Notes: generated from the sequence alone by a model not told the origin. DNA of 64,000 nucleotides from Streptoalloteichus hindustanus (GCF_900129375.1 NZ_FQVN01000012.1:1-64000), one strand, 5' to 3'. Numbered from the stretch's first letter, positions 26,415 to 37,924 are shown. Numbers and translations: made by a program.

Positions 26415-27497
26415 CTACTGGTTGTAGAACTCGGGCTTGTACCGCTGGAGGTTCGCCGGGTCGCGGAACCACTCGATGGTCCGCAGCAGCCCCTCGTCCC
26501 TGGTGTGCCTCGGCCGCCACCCCGTGCGCTCGCGCAGCTTCCGCGCGTCGCACAGCAGCCGCATGACCTCGGAGTCCTTGGGCCGCACCCGCGCCGGGTC
26601 CTCCACCACCTGGACCTCGCGCCCCATCAGCCGCGCGATGTCCTCGACGAGTTGGCCGATCGAGACCTCCTCGCCGGTGCCGGCGTTGAGGTGCTCGCCC
26701 ACCACCGCGTCGGCGGGCGCGGTGCCCACCGCCAGGAACGCCTCGGCGGTGTCGGCCACGTACAGGAAGTCCCGCGTGGGCCGCAGCGAGCCCAGCCGCA
26801 GCTCGTCGGCGCCGGCCGCGATCTGGCTGATGGTGGTGGGGATGACCGCGCGCGCCGACTGCCGGGGGCCGAAGGTGTTGAAGGGGCGCAGGATCACCGC
26901 CGGCAGGCCGAAGCTGAGGTGGTAGGACTCCACCAGCTTGTCCGCGCCCACCTTCGAGGCCGCGTACGGCGACTGCGCCTGGATCGGGTGCTCCTCGCTG
27001 ATCGGCACCGTGCGGGCCGTGCCGTAGGTCTCGCTGGTCGAGGTGTGCACCAGCCGGGGCGTTCCGAGCTCGCGCACGGCCTCCAGCACGTTCAGCGTGC
27101 CCACGACGTTGGTGTCCACGTAGGACCGGGGGGCCCGGTACGAGTACGGGATCGCGATGAGCGCCGCCAGGTGGTACACCACCTCGGCGTCGGCGATCAG
27201 CTCCCGCACGCTGGCCGGGTCACGCACGTCGCCGAGCACCACCTCGACCCCGGCCAGCACGTCCGGGGACAGCGTCTCCAGCCACCCCCACGAGCCGAAC
27301 GAGTTGTACAGCGCCATCGCGCGGACGCGGTACCCGGAGCGCACCAGCAGCTCCACCAGGTGGGAGCCGATGAAGCCCTCGGCCCCGGTCACCGCGACGG
27401 TCCCCCGCGCCTGGTGGGACACCACCTGGTCGGACACCGCCTGGTCAGACACCGCCTGGTCGGACACCGCTCGGTTGGTCGGCGTTTGGTTGGTCAT
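26415..27497 (-). CDS. NAD-dependent 4,6-dehydratase/epimerase, LegB-like
   Basis: 360-residue extended SDR. After a variable N-terminus the cofactor loop is [18 protein letters not shown], then [11 protein letters not shown] (a hallmark of LegB/GDP-mannose 4,6-dehydratase relatives), [27 protein letters not shown], catalytic Tyr-x3-Lys in SPYAASKVG, and [19 protein letters not shown]. LegB converts nucleotide-activated GlcNAc to a 4-keto-6-deoxy sugar; here no aminotransferase follows, so the final sugar is unclear. Residues about 10-29 are repeats of Val-Ser-Asp-Gln-Ala encoded by a 15-bp tandem repeat. ATG 27495-27497 is used; GGAGGAGAG is upstream. The next gene is 17 nt away. Confidence 0.82.
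   Translation of the reverse strand: MTNQTPTNRAVSDQAVSDQAVSDQVVSHQARGTVAVTGAEGFIGSHLVELLVRSGYRVRAMALYNSFGSWGWLETLSPDVLAGVEVVLGDVRDPASVRELIADAEVVYHLAALIAIPYSYRAPRSYVDTNVVGTLNVLEAVRELGTPRLVHTSTSETYGTARTVPISEEHPIQAQSPYAASKVGADKLVESYHLSFGLPAVILRPFNTFGPRQSARAVIPTTISQIAAGADELRLGSLRPTRDFLYVADTAEAFLAVGTAPADAVVGEHLNAGTGEEVSIGQLVEDIARLMGREVQVVEDPARVRPKDSEVMRLLCDARKLRERTGWRPRHTRDEGLLRTIEWFRDPANLQRYKPEFYNQ
27410..27469. repeat. 15-bp in-frame tandem repeat in the LegB-like gene
   Basis: Four units of 15 bp (27410-27424, 27425-27439, 27440-27454, 27455-27469), on the plus strand CCTGGTCGGACACCG with one to three changes each. In the minus-strand gene they code for Val-Ser-Asp-Gln-Ala/Val units in the N-terminal extension. 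The unit length keeps the frame, so the copy number can vary without breaking the protein. Confidence 0.85.
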
Positions 27498-27522
27498 CAG
27501 CCACTCTCCTCCAGTTCCCCCC

Positions 27523-28977
27523 TCAGCCATGGAGCGAGGCCCGCCCCAGGACCGTCCCGGCGTAGCCGAGCAGGACGGCGAACCACGCGCCGACCACGCC
27601 GACCTGGGCCAGGACGGGATCGGGCCACGCAGGGGACGCCGGCCCGAAGACGAACACCACGTCGACGGCGAGCGCCACGACGCTGGTCGCGAGCGCGACC
27701 GTGTTGATTCCGAACGCCTGCAACGACAACGCGAGGAACAACGCCCCGCCCACGACCACCGACGCCGCCCCGGAGAGCACCAGCTCGGCGGCCGGACCCT
27801 CCCCTGTGGACAGTGACGACGTGGACAGCGCGGTGCCCGCGGCCGTGAGCGCCGCCGCGACCACGAGGTACCGGACGCACGCGACCAGCAGCGCCAGCCG
27901 CGCGCGACGGGCGAACCGCCGCGTGTGGGACGTCCGGCGCAGCAACAGGAAGGTCCGCCGCCGGAACCAGGTCAGGTTCCACTCCGCCGCGCCCATGCTC
28001 AGCGACAGCGGGACCGCGCTCCAGACCACGGGGTGCGTGGTGGTCGTCGGCACGCCGACGGCGACCACGAGGAGCACGCCGGCGGCCACCAGCCCGAACA
28101 GGGCGTGCGGCAGCGCCGCGCCGAGCTCGGCCCACCGCAGCCGCCCCTGGGTCGGCGCCGGAGCGCCCCGCGTCCGCACGAGCGCCAGGACGACCACCGC
28201 GACCAGGCACGCGAGGACGACCAGGCGCACGGGCGAGACCAGCCCGCCGGGTTGGCCCAGCGCCAGGTGGGCGCCGCAGGCCAGCAGGGCGGGCGCGAGC
28301 GCGGCCAGCAGCCACCACTCCGCACCCAGCACCAGCAACACCGTGGCCCCGAGCAGGTAGACGCCCTGCCCGCCGGCCAGCGCCGCCTGGGTGGGGCCGG
28401 CGCCGAGCGCGAGGGCGAACCCGGCGACGGCGGCCACCGTCAGCGCCGAGGCGAGCAGGAACCCCCTGCGCAGCAGGCGAAGCGCGCCCCCGCGGTCGGA
28501 CCGCCCGAGCCGCGACCACCCCACGTAGGCCAGCCCCTGCCCGAGCGGCCAGGACACCAGCAGCGCCACGACCAGCACGACGACCTGCGCGACACCGGCG
28601 CCGGCCGGGGCGAGCGCCGCCGTGCACACCCCCGGCAGGCCGAACAACGCGCCGCGCAGCACGTGGGTGACCGGGCGCGGGCGCCACGGGCACGGCTCCT
28701 CGGCGGGCTCGACCGGCCGCGGCGGCACGAGCCGGTGCAGCAGCTCGGCCAGCGCGAACACGTCGGGCAGGCCGTACCGGTGCCGGGCCGCCCGGTCGTT
28801 GACGCCCTGCGCCTCCAGCGCGGCCGCGATCTCCAGCACGTCGACCGCGTTCAGGCACACCGACCGCATCTCGGTCGCGAGCCGGAGCACCGGGTCGTCG
28901 AGGTCGGCCGGCGGGTGGGCAGGACTCGGCGCCCCGAGCACCGGCGGCGCCAGCTCGGGGACGGTGCCCGCGCTCAC
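27523..28977 (-). CDS. Polytopic membrane protein in PelG position
   Basis: 484-residue protein, GTG start overlapping the glycosyltransferase stop (GTGA). The first 100 residues are soluble and contain LEIAAALEAQGVNDRAARHRYG and DVFALAELLHRLVPP; then about 12 hydrophobic segments follow, with a basic loop (NLTWFRRRTFLLLRRTSHTRRFARRARL) near residue 335-362. I do not see clear sequence similarity to PelG, but the gene follows a PelF-like glycosyltransferase exactly as PelG follows PelF, and the fungal Gtb3 also joins a glycosyltransferase to a membrane part. It is therefore the likely polymer export channel or polymerase partner; this is context inference. Confidence 0.7.
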   Translation of the reverse strand: MSAGTVPELAPPVLGAPSPAHPPADLDDPVLRLATEMRSVCLNAVDVLEIAAALEAQGVNDRAARHRYGLPDVFALAELLHRLVPPRPVEPAEEPCPWRPRPVTHVLRGALFGLPGVCTAALAPAGAGVAQVVVLVVALLVSWPLGQGLAYVGWSRLGRSDRGGALRLLRRGFLLASALTVAAVAGFALALGAGPTQAALAGGQGVYLLGATVLLVLGAEWWLLAALAPALLACGAHLALGQPGGLVSPVRLVVLACLVAVVVLALVRTRGAPAPTQGRLRWAELGAALPHALFGLVAAGVLLVVAVGVPTTTTHPVVWSAVPLSLSMGAAEWNLTWFRRRTFLLLRRTSHTRRFARRARLALLVACVRYLVVAAALTAAGTALSTSSLSTGEGPAAELVLSGAASVVVGGALFLALSLQAFGINTVALATSVVALAVDVVFVFGPASPAWPDPVLAQVGVVGAWFAVLLGYAGTVLGRASLHG

Positions 28978-30407
28978 GCGATCACCACCGCCCGCCCCTC
29001 GGCCCTGGCGGCCAACCCGTGGTACAGGTCGTCGAACGTGCCGACCGCCTTGTCCACGGTGAACTCCTCCAAGGCCCTGATCCGGGCGGCCGCGCCGAGC
29101 CGGCTCCGCAGCTCGGGGTCGCGCAGCAGCCGCAGGCAGGCCGCCGCCATGGCCTCCGGGTCACGCGGGGGCACCACGAGTCCGGTGTCCCCCACGGCCT
29201 CGGTCACCCCGCCCACGTCGGTGGCCACGGTCGCGCGACCGCACGTCATCGCCTCGATGAGCGTGTACGGGAAACCCTCGGAGATGCTGGAGAGCACGAC
29301 CACGTTCCCCGCGGCGTAGGCGTCCCGGATCTCCTCGACCCGGCCCTCGAAGGCCACCGCCTCCGCCACCCCGAGCTCGGCGGCCAGTTCCCGGCACCGC
29401 GCGTGGTAGGCCTCCCCGCCCCTGGGCGTGCCGCCGAAGATCCGCAGCCGGGCGTCCGCGATCTCCTCGCGCACCAGGGCGAACGCCCGGATGAGGGTCT
29501 CCAGGTCCTTGATCGGGTCGATCCGGCCGGCCCAGCTCAGCGTCGGCGTCGCGGGTTCGGCCCCTGCCGGGGGGAAGGCGGCCGGGTCCACCCCGTTGTA
29601 GACGGTGCGGATGCTGGCGGCGTTGGCGCCCAACCGTTCCTCCCAGCGTTGGTTGTACTGGTTCCCCGGCGCGATCAGGTCCGCCGAGGCGCACGCCAGC
29701 GCGCACAGCCGGCGGGTGAAGGCGAGCAGGAGCGCCTTGACCGGCCAGCGGTACGGCGCGGTCCGCAGGCCCAGGTAGCGCTCCCTCAGGTAGATGCCGT
29801 GCTCGGTGAGCAGCAGCGGCGTGCCGTGCGCCCACCGCGCGGCCAGGCCGACCAGGGCCGCGAGGCCGTTGGCGACGCAGTGCGTCACGTCCACCCTCGG
29901 CGGCGGGACCGTCAACGGGCGCAGGGAGTTGGCCAGCAGCCCGAGCGCCGTGACGGCGTCGGCCACCGTCGGTTGGGTCATGGCGTACCGGGGGACCCGG
30001 TTCCACCGGCGGGTGAGGGCGCGCACGGCGGGCTCGTCGGTCATGGCGGCGACGAGGTCGTGCTCCCGCGCGAACTCCGCCAACGCCTGTAAGGACCGGG
30101 CGAACAACGGCTGGGCGTGCTCCTCCGGGTCGAGCAGGGAATCCACCAACACCTCGAACAGGGGCTGGAACCGGTGCCGGGCCGCGCGGCCCGGCCGCCG
30201 CGGCGCGGTCGGCCCCCACAGGGGGACCGTCGACACCGCCGACACGTTGTCCGGCAGCTCCCACACCGTCGGCTCGCCGCCGGAGCCGACGAGCGCGACG
30301 ACGTGGAAGTCGTGCCGCGGCAGCCCCCGCACGAGCTGGTCGCACCACACGCTGACACCACCGAAGCTGTGCGGGTAGGTGCCCTCGGTGATCAGTCCGA
30401 TCTCCAT
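28974..30407 (-). CDS. PelF-like GT4 glycosyltransferase
   Basis: 477-residue cytoplasmic transferase. It opens IGLITEGTYPHSFGGVSVWCDQL, the PelF/DUF3492 start, followed by HCVANGLAALVGLAARWAHGTPLLLTEHGIYLRER (the PelF HGIY motif), SWAGRIDPIKDLETLIRAF and the GT4 donor-site motif SISEGFPYTLIEAM (Glu-x7-Glu). PelF of Pseudomonas uses UDP-GalNAc/UDP-GlcNAc to build the Pel polysaccharide in complex with PelG. ATG 30405-30407 is 13 nt behind the deacetylase-like gene and its stop overlaps the membrane protein start. It is the only glycosyltransferase in the set and so the probable chain-building enzyme. Confidence 0.9.
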   Translation of the reverse strand: MEIGLITEGTYPHSFGGVSVWCDQLVRGLPRHDFHVVALVGSGGEPTVWELPDNVSAVSTVPLWGPTAPRRPGRAARHRFQPLFEVLVDSLLDPEEHAQPLFARSLQALAEFAREHDLVAAMTDEPAVRALTRRWNRVPRYAMTQPTVADAVTALGLLANSLRPLTVPPPRVDVTHCVANGLAALVGLAARWAHGTPLLLTEHGIYLRERYLGLRTAPYRWPVKALLLAFTRRLCALACASADLIAPGNQYNQRWEERLGANAASIRTVYNGVDPAAFPPAGAEPATPTLSWAGRIDPIKDLETLIRAFALVREEIADARLRIFGGTPRGGEAYHARCRELAAELGVAEAVAFEGRVEEIRDAYAAGNVVVLSSISEGFPYTLIEAMTCGRATVATDVGGVTEAVGDTGLVVPPRDPEAMAAACLRLLRDPELRSRLGAAARIRALEEFTVDKAVGTFDDLYHGLAARAEGRAVVIA

Positions 30408-30420
30408 GACCGCGGCGGGC

Positions 30421-32526
30421 TCAGCCGGTGGCCGTCGCGGGTGTGACGACGGTCAGCGGGGCGGCGGTCAGCCGCGCGTAGGTGGACCGCTCGCCGGCGT
30501 AGCCCTCGCCGTAGGCCGGGCCGGTCGCCGTGCCGACCCTGGCGCCCTCGGGCACGGTGAGCGGCACCTCGACCCCGGCCGGCCCCTGCACGGTGACGAC
30601 GCCTCCGCGCTGGTAGGCGACGACGTCGCCCCGCTCGACGGCCTGGCGCCATGCCGCCTGCCGCTGGAGCTGCAGCCCGGCCTCGGAGAGACGGGGGTTC
30701 ACGATGGGCGCGTTGGCGGCGTAGATGGCGCGGTAGCCCTGGAGCACGCCCTCCACCATCGGGTACAGGATGCGGTCCTCGGCCAGGTTGGACTGGTGCG
30801 CGTAGTGCGGCCGGGGGTCGTTGCCGAGCACGTGCCGCATGGTCATGGCGACGCCCTCGGGAACGATCTTCTCCCGGTAGCCGGTGGTCAGGTCCAACGG
30901 GCGGATGCAGGTGGTGGTCTGCGGGTTGTCCTCGCAGATGCCGCTGCCGCCGTCGGCCCGCGACGTGTAGATCCAGTTGTACTCGTCGACCTCCTCGACC
31001 ACCTTGGCCACGTTGTAGAAGGTGTTCAACGGGTACCGGGGCACGGTCAGGGCCGAGCCGATCCGCCGCTGGACGGGGTCGCGGGAGTTGTCCGAGCCGA
31101 TCCAGCGGATGCCGGTCTGCGTGAGCGCGGGCGCGAGGTTCGGGTTGTCGATCGGCTGCTGGGGCACCAGCCGCATGCCGGAGTGCTCACCGGTCACCAG
31201 CTCGTCCTCGCGGATCGCCAGACCGCGGTCCCGCGCCCACTGGAGGTTCCTGCTGATCTCCTCGGCGATCTGCTCCTGGCTGGCGTAGAGCACCTGGCCG
31301 GTCGCCGGGTCGGTCGCGCACCGCCACGGGACCACCGTGTAGTCCTGGACGCAGCCGAGGAAGGCGTGCGTGTAGGTGTGGTTGGCCCAGCGGAACGACG
31401 ACCGCAGGGTGACGAACGAGGTGGTCAGCGGGTCGACGCCGTCGCGGTCGACGGCCTCGTCGCTGCCCTCGCCGTTGTAGTACATGTCCATCGGGAAGTC
31501 GTTGCGGCGCTGCCAGTCGAGCAGGTGCGTGACGTCCAGCGGGTTCATCCGGATGTCGGGGGTCTTCGGCACGCCGGGCGGGCAGCCGTCGCCGGGGGTG
31601 CAGTTGTGCTCGACGCTCCACCGCGCGTCCGGCAGGAACACGTCGTCGATGTGGACCGAGAAGTAGTTGCGCTGGTAGCCGAGGTGCACTCCCCTGGTCA
31701 GCCAGGTAATCAGGCCGTGCGAGAGGACCTGCGACTGCTGCTGGTGCGGGTTGCTGGCGAAGGTGAGCACGAGCCGCTCGCGCCCGTTCTCGTGCAGCAC
31801 GCCGGCCAGCACGCCCCGCTCACCGGCGCCGCCGGGGACGGGCGCGGTGAGCACGGTCTCGAACCGGCGCCCCACCGCCGGGTCGTCGGGCAGCGGCTCC
31901 GCCAGGTACCCGTAGGACTCGGTGACCGTGGGGGAGTTGTCCTCGAACCGGACCGGTCCCCGCAGGTAGCGGAACGGCCCGGCGGTGCTGACGGTGCTGG
32001 TGATCCCGTCCAGGCCGCCGGCGTACCGGGGCGTGTTCAGGCCCACGTCGGCGCCCGGCCACGAGAAGGCGTCCAGCTCCCGGATCCGGAACCGGCGCTC
32101 GTAGTCGGCGAGCGCGGTGTGCTCGGCGGCGGCCAGTCCCGGCGTCGAGGCGCTGGGCAGCACCACGGCCTGGAACTTCGCCCGGTCCACGCCGTCCACC
32201 TGGTCGGCGAGGAAGTCGGGGGTGATCTTCTGGCGGGTGCCGCCCGCCAGGTCCACGACGGTGGTGGGCACGCCTTCGAGCTGCAGGAAGTGGCGGATCG
32301 CCTCGACCGAGTGGCTGCCGTCGGTGACGAGCAGGACCCGCAGGTCGATCCGGGGCTCGGCGGCCGCGGCCGGTGGCGCGGCGAGCAGCGTGCCGACGAG
32401 CGCCAGCACGGCGCACAGCGCGAGTCGGACGGACCGGGTCGGCCGGACGGCGGGTCGCCGCCGACGGGCCGAGTCACGGGAACCCGTCGTGCGGGAAACA
32501 GAACGTATCCAGGCGGCAAACGACAT
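30421..32526 (-). CDS. Agd3-like exopolysaccharide deacetylase
   Basis: 701-residue exported protein. A signal peptide (SVRLALCAVLALVGTLLAAPPAAAA) ends near residue 56. The mature part begins LRVLLVTDGSHSVEAIRHFLQ, a Rossmann-like domain, followed by a carbohydrate-esterase barrel with Asp294/Asp295 in SVHIDDVF and His383/His387 in NHTYTHAF, the metal and base residues of CE4/CE18-like deacetylases. DMYYNGEGSDE and GIRWIGSDNSRDP are further family-like blocks. The fold order and motifs match the fungal Agd3 deacetylase of galactosaminogalactan more than PgaB or PelA. It would remove acetyl groups from the aminosugar polymer outside the cell. First gene of the eight-gene set, with a 500-bp upstream region. 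Confidence 0.82.
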   Translation of the reverse strand: MSFAAWIRSVSRTTGSRDSARRRRPAVRPTRSVRLALCAVLALVGTLLAAPPAAAAEPRIDLRVLLVTDGSHSVEAIRHFLQLEGVPTTVVDLAGGTRQKITPDFLADQVDGVDRAKFQAVVLPSASTPGLAAAEHTALADYERRFRIRELDAFSWPGADVGLNTPRYAGGLDGITSTVSTAGPFRYLRGPVRFEDNSPTVTESYGYLAEPLPDDPAVGRRFETVLTAPVPGGAGERGVLAGVLHENGRERLVLTFASNPHQQQSQVLSHGLITWLTRGVHLGYQRNYFSVHIDDVFLPDARWSVEHNCTPGDGCPPGVPKTPDIRMNPLDVTHLLDWQRRNDFPMDMYYNGEGSDEAVDRDGVDPLTTSFVTLRSSFRWANHTYTHAFLGCVQDYTVVPWRCATDPATGQVLYASQEQIAEEISRNLQWARDRGLAIREDELVTGEHSGMRLVPQQPIDNPNLAPALTQTGIRWIGSDNSRDPVQRRIGSALTVPRYPLNTFYNVAKVVEEVDEYNWIYTSRADGGSGICEDNPQTTTCIRPLDLTTGYREKIVPEGVAMTMRHVLGNDPRPHYAHQSNLAEDRILYPMVEGVLQGYRAIYAANAPIVNPRLSEAGLQLQRQAAWRQAVERGDVVAYQRGGVVTVQGPAGVEVPLTVPEGARVGTATGPAYGEGYAGERSTYARLTAAPLTVVTPATATG

Positions 32527-33020
32527 TTGACGCGTTCTCCAATCAGCCGGCAGGGGACGGCGACGACGCGCGGAGCGCGGTTCCGGCAATCGACAGCGCC
32601 GACCCGACTATCGGAGGGGAGCCGGCGCGACATTACCAGCTTCGCGACCGTTGACGAACTCAAAGCGATTTTCACTCGAACGGAGCATCAACCGACCCGA
32701 CGACTGCGCCCGCAAGCAGTGGGACAAATGCGCCGATCAGCGCAACGAGCCCGATCAGGCGTTGTCACGGCAACAATACTTCTCACTTGTCCAGACAAGC
32801 GATAGGACGAAAGTCGGTAACTACTGACGAGTAGCCGAGAAAACGCGTTGTCGGATCACCGCGACGTACGCCGTTTGTCACCCTCTTTTCCGGCCGACCG
32901 GCGGTTGGCATACCGAAAAGAAAACCAGAGAAAGACTCACGAGCGCGAGCGGCCGCGGCGGCCAATTACCGGAAAACGTTTTCGCGGCGGGCCGCCCTCG
33001 GGGAACGCGTCCGGTTCCGG
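32527..33020. promoter_or_regulatory. Long upstream region of the polysaccharide set
   Basis: 494 bp without a gene and visibly poorer in GC than the surroundings. It holds a perfect 14-base palindromic site (CTTGTC at 32786-32791 and GACAAG at 32794-32799, 2-nt spacer), a perfect 12-bp palindrome GAAAACGTTTTC (32972-32983) and A/T-rich blocks at 32640-32700 and 32900-32940 that may carry the minus-strand promoter. Which regulator binds is unknown. Confidence 0.5.
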
Positions 33021-33869
33021 TCACTCCCAGGTGGAGGGGTCGCCCCAGGTGACCACCCCGGCCGCCGACGCGCCGGTGACGGGCACGGCGACCAGTTCGG
33101 GCAACGCCTCGGCGACCGGGGCGCGCAGGACCGCGGCCGCGAACCCGTCGTAGGGGGTCGGCTCGGCGTTGCAGATCACCACGGCCGCGCCGGCCTTCGC
33201 CGCCAGCCCCACCAGGCCGGCGGCCGGCTGCACGGTCAGCGACGTGCCGGCGGCGAGCAGCAGCTCGCAGTCCAGCGCGGCCTCCTGGGCGCGGCGCAGC
33301 ACCTCGGGGTCCAGCGGCTGCCCGAAGGAGACGGTGGTCGACTTGAGGATGCCGTAGCACCCCTCGCAGTGCGGGTCGTCCTCGCCGGCGGCCACCCGCC
33401 GCAGCGCCTCGGCCATGTCGCCCCGCGCCCCGCACGTCAGGCACACCGTGCCGAACAGCGACCCGTGCAGCTCCACCACCAGCTCCGGGCTGGACCCCGC
33501 CCGCTGGTGCAGCTCGTCGATGTTCTGGGTGAGCAGCGCCCGCAGGCGGCCGGCGCGCTCCAGGTCGACCAGCGCCCGGTGCGCGGTGTTGGGCCGGGCG
33601 TGCCACGCCGGGTGCTCCGCACGGTGCCGCCACGCGAGCCGCCGGACCTCGCGGTCCCCGACGTAGGACTGCAACGTGAACAGCCGCTGTGCCTCGGGGT
33701 TGGTCGTCCACAACCCCTGCGGTCCGCGGAAGTCGGGGATGCCCGAGTCGGTGGAGACGCCGGCGCCGGTGAGGACGGTGATCCGCCGGGCCGAGGCGAA
33801 GAGCTCGCACGCCCGCGCCCACGCGGCCGTCCCGCCCTCGCCCCCGTCCTGGTGTCCCTGGGCGACCAT
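33021..33869 (-). CDS. Sir2-family NAD-dependent protein deacylase
   Basis: 282-residue sirtuin. NAD pocket GAGVSTDSGIPDFRG at about residues 35-49, TQNIDELHQRAG, catalytic His in VELHGSLFG, four zinc cysteines (CLTCGARG and HCEGCYG), then AAGTSLTVQPAAGL and a CNAEPTPYD nucleotide-binding end. It removes acetyl or acyl groups from protein lysines, for example acyl-CoA synthetases. ATG at 33867-33869 has GGGGGAGAG upstream. It lies at the promoter side of the polysaccharide set on the same strand, 494 nt upstream of it. The gene length and domain order are normal for the CobB class. Confidence 0.92.
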   Translation of the reverse strand: MVAQGHQDGGEGGTAAWARACELFASARRITVLTGAGVSTDSGIPDFRGPQGLWTTNPEAQRLFTLQSYVGDREVRRLAWRHRAEHPAWHARPNTAHRALVDLERAGRLRALLTQNIDELHQRAGSSPELVVELHGSLFGTVCLTCGARGDMAEALRRVAAGEDDPHCEGCYGILKSTTVSFGQPLDPEVLRRAQEAALDCELLLAAGTSLTVQPAAGLVGLAAKAGAAVVICNAEPTPYDGFAAAVLRAPVAEALPELVAVPVTGASAAGVVTWGDPSTWE

Positions 33870-33976
33870 GCTCTCCCCCCGCTCGCGGCCCGACCCGCCG
33901 CCGCGTGCCCCGCGCCGGCGTCACGCCCCACCCTCACGGTACGTGAGCACACCTCGGCTTCCGGCACGCCGGTGCG

Positions 33977-34795
33977 CTACTGGTCGGTAGCGCCGTCGAC
34001 CGGCCGGCGGCCCCACGACTGCACCACGCGGGGGCCGGTCACGACCGTTCCCGGGTCCTCGGCGACGGCGGTCATCTCGGCGAGCAACGCCTCGGCCGCG
34101 GCCTCGTCGAGCAGGCCCTCGCCCACCACCAGCGGCATGATCGCCACCAGGGTCGAGCAGTGCACGCGCTTGGGCGCGCCCGCGAGGAACGCCGGGTGCG
34201 TGACGTTCAGGCCGATCTCGGCCAGCCCGGCGTCCCGCAGCAACCCCGGCAGGGCGAAGCCGATCGTCGGGTCGGCGCCCCGCCGGCGGACGAGGTCCTG
34301 GTAGACCCGACTGTAGGTGGTGTACGCGGCCGAGGGCGGATAGGTGAGGACGCCGTCGTGGTCGATGTCCTCGACCACCACGACGCCGCCGGGCACCGCG
34401 GCCCGGACCATCCGGCGCACCACGTCGGCCGGGTCGGGCAGGTGCCCGAGCAGGCACCGCGCGTAGACCAGGTCGAACCCGGTCATGTCCAGCTCCCGCG
34501 CGTCGCCGACCTCGAAGCTGGCGCCCCGCACCCCGCCGGCGACGGCGTCGGCGCGCGCCAGCTCCAGCACCTCGGCGTCGGCGTCGAGCCCGAGCGCCGA
34601 GCCGGACGGGGCGACCATGCGCGCGAGGTCGGCGGTGACGTGCCCGCCCCCGCAGCCCAGGTCCAGGCACCGGTGGCCGGGGGCGACGCCGACCCGGCGC
34701 AGCAGCGCCAGCGTCGCCGGGCGCAGGAAGCCCGCGATGATGTCGAGCCGGCGCTTGGCGACCGCGCCGCCGGGAAGGACGTACCGCTCCGTCAT
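33977..34795 (-). CDS. Class I SAM-dependent methyltransferase
   Basis: 272-residue methyltransferase. Motif I is HRCLDLGCGGGHVTADLARM (residues about 40-59), with an acidic loop LGLDADAEVLELARADAV, DLVYARCLLGHLPDPADVVRRM as motif II/III and a GGVVVVEDIDHDG strand. ATG 34793-34795 has GGGAG upstream. There is no clear hint of substrate; its closeness to ubiquinone/menaquinone- and small-molecule methyltransferases is general. It points away from the aconitase gene, with the 11-bp repeat array between the two. Confidence 0.85.
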   Translation of the reverse strand: MTERYVLPGGAVAKRRLDIIAGFLRPATLALLRRVGVAPGHRCLDLGCGGGHVTADLARMVAPSGSALGLDADAEVLELARADAVAGGVRGASFEVGDARELDMTGFDLVYARCLLGHLPDPADVVRRMVRAAVPGGVVVVEDIDHDGVLTYPPSAAYTTYSRVYQDLVRRRGADPTIGFALPGLLRDAGLAEIGLNVTHPAFLAGAPKRVHCSTLVAIMPLVVGEGLLDEAAAEALLAEMTAVAEDPGTVVTGPRVVQSWGRRPVDGATDQ

Positions 34796-34856
34796 CGGTC
34801 ACTCCCGGTGCCGGGATGGGAGGGGCGACACCCGCAGCGTAGAACCGCCCGCAGTC

Positions 34857-34955
34857 GATCGCCGGACGACCGCCGGACGATCACTGGCCGAACGCCGGGC
34901 GATCTCCTGGCGAACGTCGGGCGACCTCCAGGCGATCTCCGGGCGATCGGCGCGG
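34857..34955. repeat. 11-bp tandem repeat array upstream of aconitase
   Basis: Eight consecutive 11-bp units start at 34857, 34868, 34879, 34890, 34901, 34912, 34923 and 34934, with a partial ninth at 34945. The pattern is GAtCgCCgGgC, each unit opening with GA and ending in C. The period is one DNA helical turn, and because 11 is not a multiple of three the array is not coding. It lies 60-160 bp before the aconitase promoter. Confidence 0.8.
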
Positions 34956-35017
34956 GTGGGAGCGGGGCGCGAGCGGCACCACGGCGCGGACCGGGCGGGG
35001 AAGGGGGGTGCCCCGGC

Positions 35018-35047
35018 TTGAACCCCAATACAGGACAAGCGTACTGT
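35018..35047 (+). promoter_or_regulatory. acnA promoter with AcnR box
   Basis: A -35-like TTGAAC (35018-35023), an 18-bp spacer and a -10-like TACTGT (35042-35047) precede the aconitase gene. CAGGACAAGCGTACTG at 35031-35046 fits CAGNACnnncGTACTG, the AcnR operator described for Corynebacterium glutamicum aconitase, in all fixed positions. It covers the -10 box, so AcnR binding would block transcription. Confidence 0.7.
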
Positions 35048-35151
35048 TTGGGGCGACAGGGCGACCGGAGCGGACCCGGACGGCGTGCGCGAGACTCGCC
35101 CCGACAGCAAGTTCCCGAAACCTTGCAACCCGTCGCGAGATGGAGTTGGAC

Positions 35152-37905
<2,754 letters not shown>

Positions 37906-37924
37906 GTGACCTGGTGGTCAGCGC

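Noticed and set aside
27523-28977. Direct call of PelG for the membrane protein
   Set aside because: Position fits, but I could not recognise PelG sequence blocks; kept as polytopic membrane protein in PelG position.
34857-34955. Possible CRISPR array in the 11-bp repeats
   Set aside because: Units are contiguous, with no unique spacers and no cas genes nearby.
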